This document shows, one piece after another, positions 1 to 6,356 of a stretch of DNA of 7,952 nucleotides. How positions within the stretch are numbered: the first letter of the stretch is position 1; the number at the start of each line of letters is the position of its first letter. The notes below the pieces were generated by a model. It was not told the origin of the DNA and did no database searches. It saw nothing but the letters and a program-made list of their open reading frames with translations. Source of the stretch: Micrococcales bacterium (GTDB lineage Bacteria; Actinomycetota; Actinomycetes; Actinomycetales; Dermatophilaceae); contig PKWT01000076.1 of the NCBI GenBank assembly GCA_003132125.1, forward strand, positions 1 to 7,952. Reading direction: 5' to 3'. Position numbers and translations under genes: made by a program.

Positions 1-10
1 TGGGCTGGGG

Positions 11-274
11 TCAGAGGTGGGTGTAGACGTCGACGAGAGAGACGCCGGAAGCAATCATCATCACCTGCACGTGATACAGGAGCTGGCTGATCTCCTCGGC
101 GGTGCGCTGCTTGCCCTCGTGCTCAGCGGCCATCCACACCTCGGCCGCCTCTTCGACGATCTTCTTGCCGATCTCATGAACCCCGGCGTCCAGCGCGACA
201 ACGGTGCCCGACCCTGATGGGCGCGTGGCAGCCTTGTCGGTCAGCTCGGCATACAACTGTTCGAAGGTCTTCAC
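11..274 (-). CDS. hisE: Phosphoribosyl-ATP pyrophosphatase (HisE)
   Basis: HisE hydrolyses phosphoribosyl-ATP to phosphoribosyl-AMP and pyrophosphate, the second step of histidine biosynthesis, in the cytoplasm. The 87-residue product is the normal size for a stand-alone HisE. It is an all-helical MazG-like fold, with the metal-binding acidic cluster KKIVEEAAEVWMAAEHE around residues 37-53 and a second acidic helix, EEISQLLYH, around 60-68; it ends in the usual DVYTHL. The start is uncertain. The GTG at 274 gives the usual opening VKTFEQLYAEL; an in-frame TTG at 283 adds three residues and lies 2 bases after the scoA stop. Neither has a good Shine-Dalgarno. The gene is probably co-transcribed with scoA, and hisG would be the expected next gene, outside the window. 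Identity is firm; the exact start is not. Confidence 0.93.
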   Translation of the reverse strand: MKTFEQLYAELTDKAATRPSGSGTVVALDAGVHEIGKKIVEEAAEVWMAAEHEGKQRTAEEISQLLYHVQVMMIASGVSLVDVYTHL

Positions 275-285
275 GAGGGTCAAGG

Positions 286-1056
286 TTACTTCGCGCGCAC
301 CGTGCGGTGTTCAATGTGTTTGTCGGCAGCCTGCTCAGGCGTCAGCGCCAGGACCCGCTGGACGTAGATGCCCGGCAGGTGGACGGCGTCGGCGTCGATC
401 TCACCCGGCTCGACCAGGTGCTCGACCTCGGCGATCGTGATCCGGCCTGCCATCGCAGCCACCGGGTTGATGTTGCGGGCGGACTGTCGGAACACCAGGT
501 TGCCGTGCCGGTCGCCAATCCAGGCCCGTACCAAGGCGAAGTCGGTGCTGAGCGCGTGCTCCAGCACGAAGGTCTGGTTCTCGCCGTTCCAAAACATCTG
601 TCGGGTCTCCTTCGGGAGCGACGCCTTGGCGATCGACCCGTCAGGGGCGTACCGCATCGGCACCCCCCCTTCGGCGACCTGGGTGCCAACCCCGGTCGCC
701 GTGAAGAACGCCGCTATGCCGGCCCCACCAGCCCGCATCTTCTCGGCGAGACTGCCCTGTGGCGTGAGCTCGACCTCGAGCTCGCCGGAGAGGAACTGAC
801 GCTCGAACTCCTTGTTCCCGCCAAGGTAGGAGGCGACCACCCGTCGGATCTGCTTGTGCTTCAACAGAATCCCCAACCCCCAGTCGTCCACACCACAGTT
901 GTTCGAAACCACCTCAAGATCGGTGATGCCGCTGCGATGCAGCTCGGCAATGAGTACATTCGGCACACCGCAGACGCCAAATCCACCCACCGCTAGCGAC
1001 GAGCCGTTGACGATCCCGATAACCGCCTGGGCTGCGCTGTTGACGACTTTGTCCAT
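286..1056 (-). CDS. scoA: 3-oxoacid (succinyl-CoA) CoA-transferase subunit A, apparently without subunit B
   Basis: This is the alpha subunit of a family I CoA-transferase of the succinyl-CoA:3-ketoacid type, which moves CoA between succinyl-CoA and acetoacetate in ketone-body or short-chain fatty acid use. The 256-residue product carries the subunit A signature NGSSLAVGGFGVCGVP (residues 17-32), then SNNCG (51-55), ELTPQGSLAE (96-105) and ITIAEVEHLVEPGEID (206-221). It looks full length, with the customary ending near TVR. The ATG has a good Shine-Dalgarno, AGGAAG at 1064-1069, 7 bases upstream. It sits 57 bases behind fbiC and probably shares its transcript. In this family the catalytic glutamate is in subunit B, normally encoded immediately downstream. 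Here hisE follows within 2-11 bases, so no scoB fits. The subunit must pair with a B encoded elsewhere, or it is a remnant. Confidence 0.92.
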   Translation of the reverse strand: MDKVVNSAAQAVIGIVNGSSLAVGGFGVCGVPNVLIAELHRSGITDLEVVSNNCGVDDWGLGILLKHKQIRRVVASYLGGNKEFERQFLSGELEVELTPQGSLAEKMRAGGAGIAAFFTATGVGTQVAEGGVPMRYAPDGSIAKASLPKETRQMFWNGENQTFVLEHALSTDFALVRAWIGDRHGNLVFRQSARNINPVAAMAGRITIAEVEHLVEPGEIDADAVHLPGIYVQRVLALTPEQAADKHIEHRTVRAK

Positions 1057-1101
1057 AGCCTTGCTTCCTGGTTGGCCTCGGGGGGGCGCTCGTACCCGTT
1101 C

Positions 1102-1120
1102 GCGCTAGGCGAGCTAGCGC
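1102..1120 (-). other. Perfect stem-loop spanning the fbiC stop codon
   Basis: A perfect 7-bp inverted repeat, GCGCTAG and CTAGCGC, encloses a 5-base loop (1109-1113). The fbiC TAG stop at 1114-1116 lies inside the upstream arm as transcribed on the minus strand. No T-run follows in the transcript direction; the next bases are GC-rich with a C-run opposite 1080-1086. It is therefore not a canonical intrinsic terminator. It could attenuate read-through into scoA, protect a processed 3' end, or be chance in GC-rich DNA. Confidence 0.45.
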
Positions 1121-3675
1121 ACCTCGGGCTCGGCATACGTGGTGGTGCGCTGGCGGACCGGACGGCCGATGCCCTCCGCGATGGAAGTCAGCTCCGCAAC
1201 AGTCTTGGCCGACCCATGTTCCGATCCGGCCATCCGACTGATCGTCTCTTCCATCAGAGTGCCGCCCACGTCGTTGGCCCCGCCTTGCAGCATCGCGCGG
1301 GTGCCGTCAACTCCGAGCTTCACCCATGAGGTCTGGACGTTGTGGATGCGCCCATGCAGCATGAGCCGGGCCACCGCGTGGACCGCCCGGTTGTCCCTCA
1401 TCGTCGGTCCAGGGCGAGCGAGCCCGGCCAGATAGACCGGGGCGTTGGTATGGATGAACGGGAGGGGGACGAACTCCGTGAAGCCTCCAGTGCGGTCCTG
1501 CAGCTCCGTGAGGGTGCGTAGATGCCCGACCCAGTGGCGTGGATGGTCGACATGGCCATACATCATCGTGCTGCTCGACGGGATGCCCAGCTCATGGGCC
1601 GTCGCGACGATCTCGACCCACTGCGCCGAAGGCAGCTTGCCCTTGGTCAGGACCCACCGGATCTCGTCGTCGAGGATCTCGGCCGCAGTTCCGGGGATCG
1701 AGTCGAGTCCGGCGTCCTTGAGCTCCTCGAGCCACGCACGCACCGAGATACCGGACTTCGCCGAGGCGGTCGCGATCTCCATCGGGGAGAACGCATGCAC
1801 GTGGATGCCGGGCGCAGCTGACTTCACCGACCGGACGATGTCCGCGTATGCCGTCCGCCCCAGCGACGGGTCGATCCCGCCCTGCAGGCAGACCTCTGTG
1901 GCGCCCAGCGCCTGAGCCTCGGCGGCACGCTGCCCGATCTGCTCGAGGGACAAGGTGAAGGCATCCGCGTCGCTCTTGCGCTGGGCGAATGCACAGAACC
2001 GGCATCCCACGTAACAGATGTTGGTGAAGTTGATGTTGCGGTTGACGACGTAGGTGACATCGTCACCGACGGCGTCGCGGCGCACGTCATCGGCCAGTGA
2101 CGTGACCGCCTCGAGGTCGGCGCCATCGCAGGTGAGCAAGGCCAGGTAGTCGTCGTCCGTCAGGCCTGCAGGGTCGTTCTGCGCCCGAAGAAGGGCTGCT
2201 CTCACATCGGTGTCGAGGCGCGGAGCCGGCGTGAGTGCATCCGGCGCGCGGGTTGCGACCTCTGCCCAGCTGCCAAAGACCTCGTCGAAGTCACTGCGGC
2301 GATCGGCGCTTCTGCCCCCCTCGTCAACCTCGCGATGAAGATCCACCCGCCCATGACCGGTCCCGCTGACCTGCATGCCACCGTCCGGCTCCTGCCACGG
2401 CAGGCCCTGCGGCTGGGCCGACGGATTGGCCAGGCCGGTCTCCGGGTCGGCCAACGCCCGAACATGCGGATGCAGTCGGGGGTCGATCCAGGGCTCGTCC
2501 CGTTCGAGAGCCCCAAGGACGTATCGCGCGCCGGTCGTGAGCCGTTCAGCCAGCCTGAGCCCGCAGTCCTCGGTCCAGCGACTCAGGTCGTCGATCTCGG
2601 GCCATGGACGCTCGGGGTTGACGTGGTCCGGGGTGACCGGCGAGACGCCGCCCCAGTCGTCGACGCCGGCAGCCAGCAGGAGCGGGATCTGCTCCCGTTC
2701 GGAGAGGTTCGGGGGCGCCTGGACGCTGACCGAGGGCCCCAGAAGGAGCCTGGTGACGGCAATCGTGGCGAGGTACTCCTCCTCGCCAAGATCCGGCGTG
2801 GAACGCATCGACGTGTCGTCCTTGGACCGGAAGTTCTGGATGATGCACTCCTGGATCGAGCCGTACTCGCGCGCGACCCGCCGGATGGCCAGGATCGAGT
2901 CGAGCCGCTCCGGCAGCGTCTCACCGATGCCGACCAGGATGCCGGTGGTGAACGGGATCCCCACCCGTCCTGCGTCCTCGAGCACCCGCAGCCGAACGGC
3001 CGGATCCTTGTCGGGGGAACCGAAGTGCGCCTGCCCCTCCTCTTCGAAGAGCCGCCGTGACGTGGTCTCGAGCATCATCCCCATCGACGGCGCAACCGGC
3101 TTGAGCCGCTGCAGGTCTGACCACGACATGACGCCTGGGTTGAGGTGCGGCAGCAGGCCCGTCTCCTCGAGGACCCGGATGGCCATGGCGCGCACGTAGG
3201 CCAAGGTGTCGTCATACCCGTGGGCGTCGAGCCACTCGCGTGCCTGGGGCCAGCGATCCTCAGGACGGTCGCCGAGGGTGAACAGCGCCTCCTTGCAGCC
3301 CTGTGCGGCACCTGCCCGAGCAATGTCGAGCACCTCGTCAGGCGAGAGGTAGGCCGCGGGGAGACGATGCGGGACGGTCACGAAGGTGCAGTAGTGGCAA
3401 CGGTCCCGACACAGACGAGTGAGCGGGATGAAGACCTTGCGCGAATAGGTCACGATCCCGGGTCGGCCGGCAGCGACCATCGCGGCATCGCGTACCCGGG
3501 TCGAGGACTCGAACAACGCCTCGAGGTCGTCGCCACGGGCGCCGAGCAGGACCATCGCCTCTGCCTCGTCGAGAGCCTTGCCGTCATGGGCACGGGCCAA
3601 GGCGCGGCGCATCGCATTGTCGGTCAAGGCATTGTCGGTCAAGGCATTGTCGGTCAGGGCCACAGAGTCAGTCAC
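1114..3675 (-). CDS. fbiC: FO synthase, fused CofG-CofH (FbiC), for coenzyme F420
   Basis: FbiC makes 7,8-didemethyl-8-hydroxy-5-deazariboflavin (FO), the chromophore of F420, from tyrosine and 5-amino-6-(D-ribitylamino)uracil by two radical-SAM reactions. The 853-residue protein is a full-length fusion. The N-terminal CofG half has the [4Fe-4S] motif CRDRCHYC (C89, C93, C96). The C-terminal CofH half has CYVGCRFC (C554, C558, C561). Each half has a similar helical segment before its barrel (about 25-66 and 494-535), as expected from common ancestry. Conserved stretches include HLNPGVMSW, GGVSPVTPDHVNPERPWP and FTEFVPLPF. The chosen start is GTG at 3675; an ATG at 3612 (residue 22) would skip three LTDNA repeats. 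No Shine-Dalgarno precedes either, but a TAATCT box sits 6 bases before the GTG, suggesting a leaderless message. The substrate is shared with RibH nearby. Confidence 0.97.
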   Translation of the reverse strand: MTDSVALTDNALTDNALTDNAMRRALARAHDGKALDEAEAMVLLGARGDDLEALFESSTRVRDAAMVAAGRPGIVTYSRKVFIPLTRLCRDRCHYCTFVTVPHRLPAAYLSPDEVLDIARAGAAQGCKEALFTLGDRPEDRWPQAREWLDAHGYDDTLAYVRAMAIRVLEETGLLPHLNPGVMSWSDLQRLKPVAPSMGMMLETTSRRLFEEEGQAHFGSPDKDPAVRLRVLEDAGRVGIPFTTGILVGIGETLPERLDSILAIRRVAREYGSIQECIIQNFRSKDDTSMRSTPDLGEEEYLATIAVTRLLLGPSVSVQAPPNLSEREQIPLLLAAGVDDWGGVSPVTPDHVNPERPWPEIDDLSRWTEDCGLRLAERLTTGARYVLGALERDEPWIDPRLHPHVRALADPETGLANPSAQPQGLPWQEPDGGMQVSGTGHGRVDLHREVDEGGRSADRRSDFDEVFGSWAEVATRAPDALTPAPRLDTDVRAALLRAQNDPAGLTDDDYLALLTCDGADLEAVTSLADDVRRDAVGDDVTYVVNRNINFTNICYVGCRFCAFAQRKSDADAFTLSLEQIGQRAAEAQALGATEVCLQGGIDPSLGRTAYADIVRSVKSAAPGIHVHAFSPMEIATASAKSGISVRAWLEELKDAGLDSIPGTAAEILDDEIRWVLTKGKLPSAQWVEIVATAHELGIPSSSTMMYGHVDHPRHWVGHLRTLTELQDRTGGFTEFVPLPFIHTNAPVYLAGLARPGPTMRDNRAVHAVARLMLHGRIHNVQTSWVKLGVDGTRAMLQGGANDVGGTLMEETISRMAGSEHGSAKTVAELTSIAEGIGRPVRQRTTTYAEPEVR
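3614..3658 (-). repeat. Three tandem 15-bp repeats at the 5' end of fbiC
   Basis: Three adjacent 15-base units lie at 3614-3628, 3629-3643 and 3644-3658. The first two are identical and the third differs at one base. In the fbiC frame each unit encodes LTDNA (residues 7-21), so changes in copy number would keep the frame. Read out of frame, two of the junctions contain ATG-CCT-TGA, a start directly followed by a stop. The repeats lie just before residue 22, from which the protein aligns with the conserved family sequence, so they form a dispensable-looking extension. Confidence 0.9.
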
Positions 3676-3681
3676 CCGCGC

Positions 3682-3687
3682 AGATTA
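3682..3687 (-). promoter_or_regulatory. Candidate -10 element for leaderless fbiC transcription
   Basis: On the minus strand the hexamer is TAATCT, a TANNNT-type actinobacterial -10 box. Its last base is 6 bases from the GTG start at 3675, so transcription would begin at or next to the start codon. That matches the leaderless arrangement common in actinobacteria and the absence of a Shine-Dalgarno there. I see no clear -35 at 17-18 bases. In the rest of the divergent gap (3676-3856) I found no convincing plus-strand promoter for the pentapeptide gene; TTGAGC at 3724 and CATAAG at 3742 are too close together. Confidence 0.4.
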
Positions 3688-3842
3688 CTTGTCGCCGCCA
3701 AACCGACGCCGAAACGGGTGTCGTTGAGCGGGCTGGTCGCCCATAAGTGCGGAGGAGAACCCGAACCGATTGACGGGTTGGCTCCCGCGCGGGGAGAGTG
3801 CAGTACACCACCAGAGCAAGCAGGAATCCGACCTGTTGTCCA

Positions 3843-3848
3843 AAGGAA
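3843..3848 (+). promoter_or_regulatory. Shine-Dalgarno deciding the pentapeptide-gene start
   Basis: AAGGAA lies 8 bases before the TTG at 3857, an appropriate distance. A stronger purine run, GGAGGAG at 3751-3757, precedes the in-frame TTG at 3770 by 12 bases, which is long. The 3857 start also puts the first conserved cysteine at residue 23, avoiding a 29-residue low-information N-terminal extension. Confidence 0.5.
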
Positions 3849-3856
3849 CACCCACG

Positions 3857-4666
3857 TTGTCCACGAGTCACGAGCACACAGGGTCCGCGCCAGACCGAGA
3901 TCGGCCTGACCTGCGCGCTGACTGCGCGAGCTGCTTCGCGCTGTGCTGCGTCGCGCCGGCCTTCTCGGCCTCGGCGGACTTCGCGATCAACAAACCCGCA
4001 GGGCAGGCTTGTCCTCACCTGCAACCGGATTTCCGTTGCGGAACTCACGCCAGCCCCCTGGACAAGGGTTTTCGGGGTTGCACGGTGTACGACTGCTTCG
4101 GCGCCGGGCAGCGGGTCTCCCAGGTCACTTTCGGCGGGCAGAGCTGGCGGCAAGCCCCGCACACCGCAGAGTTGATGTTCGAGGTGTTTCCGATCGTGCG
4201 GGATCTCCACGAGCTGAGCTGGTATCTGACCGAAGCGCTGACGCTGCAAGCCGCCGGTCAGCTCCACGACGAGCTCAGCCTCGCGCTGCATGAGACCGAT
4301 CGCTTTGCTCAGGGCAGCCCCCAAACCCTCCTGGAGCTCGACGTGTCTGAGCACCGACGAGAGGTCAATGTCCTGCTGCTACAGACGAGCGAGAACGCGC
4401 GATCCGAGATCCAGCACCCGAAGACGGACTACCGGGGGGCGGACCTGATCGGAGCGAAGCTCGAGGGCGCCGACCTCAGAGGCGCCAGCCTGAGAGGGGC
4501 ATACCTCATCGGTGCCGACCTGCGAGGCGCCGACCTTGGGGGTGCCAACCTGACGCGGAGCATCTTTCTTATCCAGTCGCAGCTGGACTCGGCCAAGGGC
4601 AACGACGACACGAGATTGTCTCCGTCGTTCGCCCGTCCAGCGCACTGGGCGTCTTCGGGAACCTAG
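3857..4666 (+). CDS. Cysteine-cluster (CxxCxxCC-like) pentapeptide-repeat protein
   Basis: Function unknown. The 269-residue product has three visible parts. Residues 22-82 hold eight cysteines (C23, C26, C30, C31, C52, C61, C75, C80) plus H64. The CxxC-x3-CC start and later CPHL...RCGTH...FRGC spacing resemble the YkgJ-type domain, predicted to chelate zinc or iron. Residues about 100-185 are helical, including FPIVRDLHELSWYLTEALTL. Residues 192-235 are eight or nine A(D/N)LxG pentapeptides, about two turns of a right-handed quadrilateral beta-helix. The tail ends in a conserved-looking ARPAHW. There is no signal peptide or membrane segment, so it is probably cytoplasmic. The start is TTG at 3857, though TTG at 3770 is possible. 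It is the only plus-strand gene here, convergent with ribH and sharing its CTAG stop. A metal-dependent or DNA-mimic role would be speculation. Confidence 0.85.
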   Translation: MSTSHEHTGSAPDRDRPDLRADCASCFALCCVAPAFSASADFAINKPAGQACPHLQPDFRCGTHASPLDKGFRGCTVYDCFGAGQRVSQVTFGGQSWRQAPHTAELMFEVFPIVRDLHELSWYLTEALTLQAAGQLHDELSLALHETDRFAQGSPQTLLELDVSEHRREVNVLLLQTSENARSEIQHPKTDYRGADLIGAKLEGADLRGASLRGAYLIGADLRGADLGGANLTRSIFLIQSQLDSAKGNDDTRLSPSFARPAHWASSGT

Positions 4667-5130
4667 GCTTTCAGGTCACGCAGGCTGGACACGGTTGCCA
4701 CCGCCGCGGTCGCGGCCTCGTGGCCTTTGTCTTCGCTGGAGCCTTCCAGACCCGCGCGGTCCAGCGCCTGCTCGTCGTCGTCACATGTGAGTACGCCGAA
4801 GCCGACCGGGACGCCGGTCCGAAGGCTGACGTCGATCAGGCCCATGGTGGCTGCCTGGCAGATGTACTCGAAATGCGGTGTGCCCCCCCGGATCACGACG
4901 CCGAGGGCAACCAGGGCGTCATACGAGAGCGCCAACCGGGAGCAGGCAACGGGAAGCTCGAACGCACCGGGCACACGAACCAGCGTGACGGAGGAAACCC
5001 CGGCATCCGCCAGACCACGCCGTGCGCCCTCGATCAGGCCGTCCATCACCGTCGTGTGCCAGGAAGACGCCACGATCGCGACATTCAGACCGCTGCCGTC
5101 GACATGCAGAGTCGGCGCACCCAGCTTCAT
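4663..5130 (-). CDS. ribH: 6,7-dimethyl-8-ribityllumazine synthase (RibH)
   Basis: RibH condenses 5-amino-6-(D-ribitylamino)uracil with 3,4-dihydroxy-2-butanone 4-phosphate to give lumazine, the penultimate riboflavin step. The 155-residue protein is normal length for this icosahedral or pentameric enzyme. Visible landmarks are the ring-stacking tryptophan in ASSWH (W24), VPGAFELP (53-60), GGTPHFEYIC with the general acid-base histidine H86, and EQALDRAG with phosphate-binding R125. The ATG overlaps the ribBA stop as ATGA, and AAAGGGG about 7 bases upstream supplies a Shine-Dalgarno. It is the last gene of the rib operon here. Its TAG stop overlaps that of the convergent pentapeptide gene, so there is no intergenic terminator. 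Confidence 0.97.
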   Translation of the reverse strand: MKLGAPTLHVDGSGLNVAIVASSWHTTVMDGLIEGARRGLADAGVSSVTLVRVPGAFELPVACSRLALSYDALVALGVVIRGGTPHFEYICQAATMGLIDVSLRTGVPVGFGVLTCDDDEQALDRAGLEGSSEDKGHEAATAAVATVSSLRDLKA

Positions 5131-6356
5131 GCGGATGCCCCTTTGTCATCGTCGTCAAGATTCAGGTCGTGGCCCATGCGATCTCGTTTCGTGCGCAGGT
5201 ATGCCGCATTGTGTGCACCGGGCACCATCCTGAGCCGCTCGACCGCCACGACCTCGATGCCGTAGTCGCGCATGGCGTTGACCTTCATCGGGTTGTTCGT
5301 CAGCAGCCGCACCGCCTCAAGGCCGAGGTCGGCCAGGATCGCCGCACCGGCCGCGTACTCACGGGCATCGATCGGCAGGCCCAGCTCGGTCTGGGCATCG
5401 ACGGTGTCAAAACCCTTGTCCTGCAACTCATAAGCCTGCAGCTTGCTGAGCAGACCGACGCCCCGGCCCTCGTGGCCGCGTAGATAGACGACAACCCCGC
5501 CCTCTGCCCCGACCCGCTCCAGAGAGCGTTCCAGCTGCGGGCCGCAGTCACAACGCTGCGAGCCGAACACGTCGCCGGTGAGGCACTCAGAATGCAGTCG
5601 TGCCAAGGGCGCTCGTCCCTTGATGCCCTTGGGGCTGACGAGGGCAAGATGCTCGGTGCCGGTCACCAGGTCGCGGTAGCCAACCACGCGGAATGCCCCA
5701 TGCGCGGTCGGCAGCCGAGTGTCGGCAATGCGCTCGACCCTGTCGTTGTGCTGACGCCAGGCAATCAGGGCCGCAATCGTGATGACCGGCAAATTGTGTT
5801 CAGCGCCCAGCTCGAGAACTGCCGGCAGCCGCATCATGGAGCCGTCGTCGTGCACCAGCTCACCGATCGCACCCACCGGCGGAAGCCCGGCCAAACGGCA
5901 CAGGTCCACGGCTGCCTCGGTGTGCCCACCGCGAACAAGAACTCCGCCGTGTCGGGCACGTAACGGGACCACGTGACCCGGACGGTTGAAGTCCGAAGCG
6001 GCGGAGTCGTCCTGGGCGAGAAGACGAATCGTATGGGCTCGGTCAGCTGCGCTGATACCGGTGGTGACGCCCTTGGCGGCATCCACGGTCACGGTATAGG
6101 CCGTGCCGCGAGGGTCCTGGTTGTCCGTCACCATGGGCGGAAGTCCGAGGCGATCCGCCCGGGCCTCGGTCATCGGCACGCAGATGTATCCGGAGCTGTG
6201 GCGGATGGTCCAGGCCATCCACTTCGTCGTCGCGGTCGCAGCCGCAAGGATGACGTCACCCTCGTTCTCGCGGTTCTCGTCGTCGGTCACCAGGACCGGG
6301 AGACCGGCCTTCAGCGCTTCGAACGCCTCTTCGATCGTGGACAGTCGTGTGCTCAT
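5127..6356 (-). CDS. ribBA: Bifunctional 3,4-dihydroxy-2-butanone 4-phosphate synthase / GTP cyclohydrolase II (RibBA)
   Basis: This enzyme supplies both entry branches of riboflavin synthesis: ribulose 5-phosphate to dihydroxybutanone phosphate, and GTP to diaminopyrimidinone. The 409-residue protein has the two domains in the usual order. The RibB part (about 1-205) shows the metal/substrate loop DDENRENEGD (25-34), RPGHVVPL (125-132), GGHTEAAVDL (143-152) and the catalytic-position E166 in GELVHDDGSM. The GTP cyclohydrolase II part (about 215-395) has zinc ligands C258, C269 and C271 in HSECLTGDVFGSQRCDCG, RGHEGRGVGL (293-302), and Y309 aligning with E. coli RibA Tyr105. All key residues look intact. 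The start ATG overlaps the ribM stop as ATGA with GAGGT 6 bases upstream. The end overlaps ribH in the same way. The C-terminal tail is acidic (NLDDDDKG). Confidence 0.97.
   Translation of the reverse strand: MSTRLSTIEEAFEALKAGLPVLVTDDENRENEGDVILAAATATTKWMAWTIRHSSGYICVPMTEARADRLGLPPMVTDNQDPRGTAYTVTVDAAKGVTTGISAADRAHTIRLLAQDDSAASDFNRPGHVVPLRARHGGVLVRGGHTEAAVDLCRLAGLPPVGAIGELVHDDGSMMRLPAVLELGAEHNLPVITIAALIAWRQHNDRVERIADTRLPTAHGAFRVVGYRDLVTGTEHLALVSPKGIKGRAPLARLHSECLTGDVFGSQRCDCGPQLERSLERVGAEGGVVVYLRGHEGRGVGLLSKLQAYELQDKGFDTVDAQTELGLPIDAREYAAGAAILADLGLEAVRLLTNNPMKVNAMRDYGIEVVAVERLRMVPGAHNAAYLRTKRDRMGHDLNLDDDDKGASA

Noticed and set aside
217..996. Long plus-strand open frame of about 259 codons opposite scoA
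   Set aside because: It is antisense to a clearly conserved CoA-transferase gene, the translation is Arg/Val/Asp-rich without family motifs, and GC-rich codon structure readily opens such frames.
2335..3199. Two overlapping plus-strand open frames opposite fbiC
   Set aside because: Both lie within the conserved FbiC reading frame on the other strand and have no recognisable motif or ribosome binding site.
3721..3750. Plus-strand sigma70-like promoter (TTGAGC at 3724, CATAAG at 3742)
   Set aside because: The spacer is only about 12 bases and the -10 match is poor.
3770..3856. Longer pentapeptide protein starting at TTG 3770
   Set aside because: The GGAGGAG site is 12 bases from that TTG and the added 29 residues look non-conserved. 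TTG 3857 has AAGGAA at 8 bases. The longer form cannot be fully excluded.
3668..4354. Minus-strand open frame of about 228 codons opposite the pentapeptide gene
   Set aside because: The plus-strand frame has the cysteine cluster and pentapeptide repeats. This frame is their shadow and would also overlap the fbiC start.
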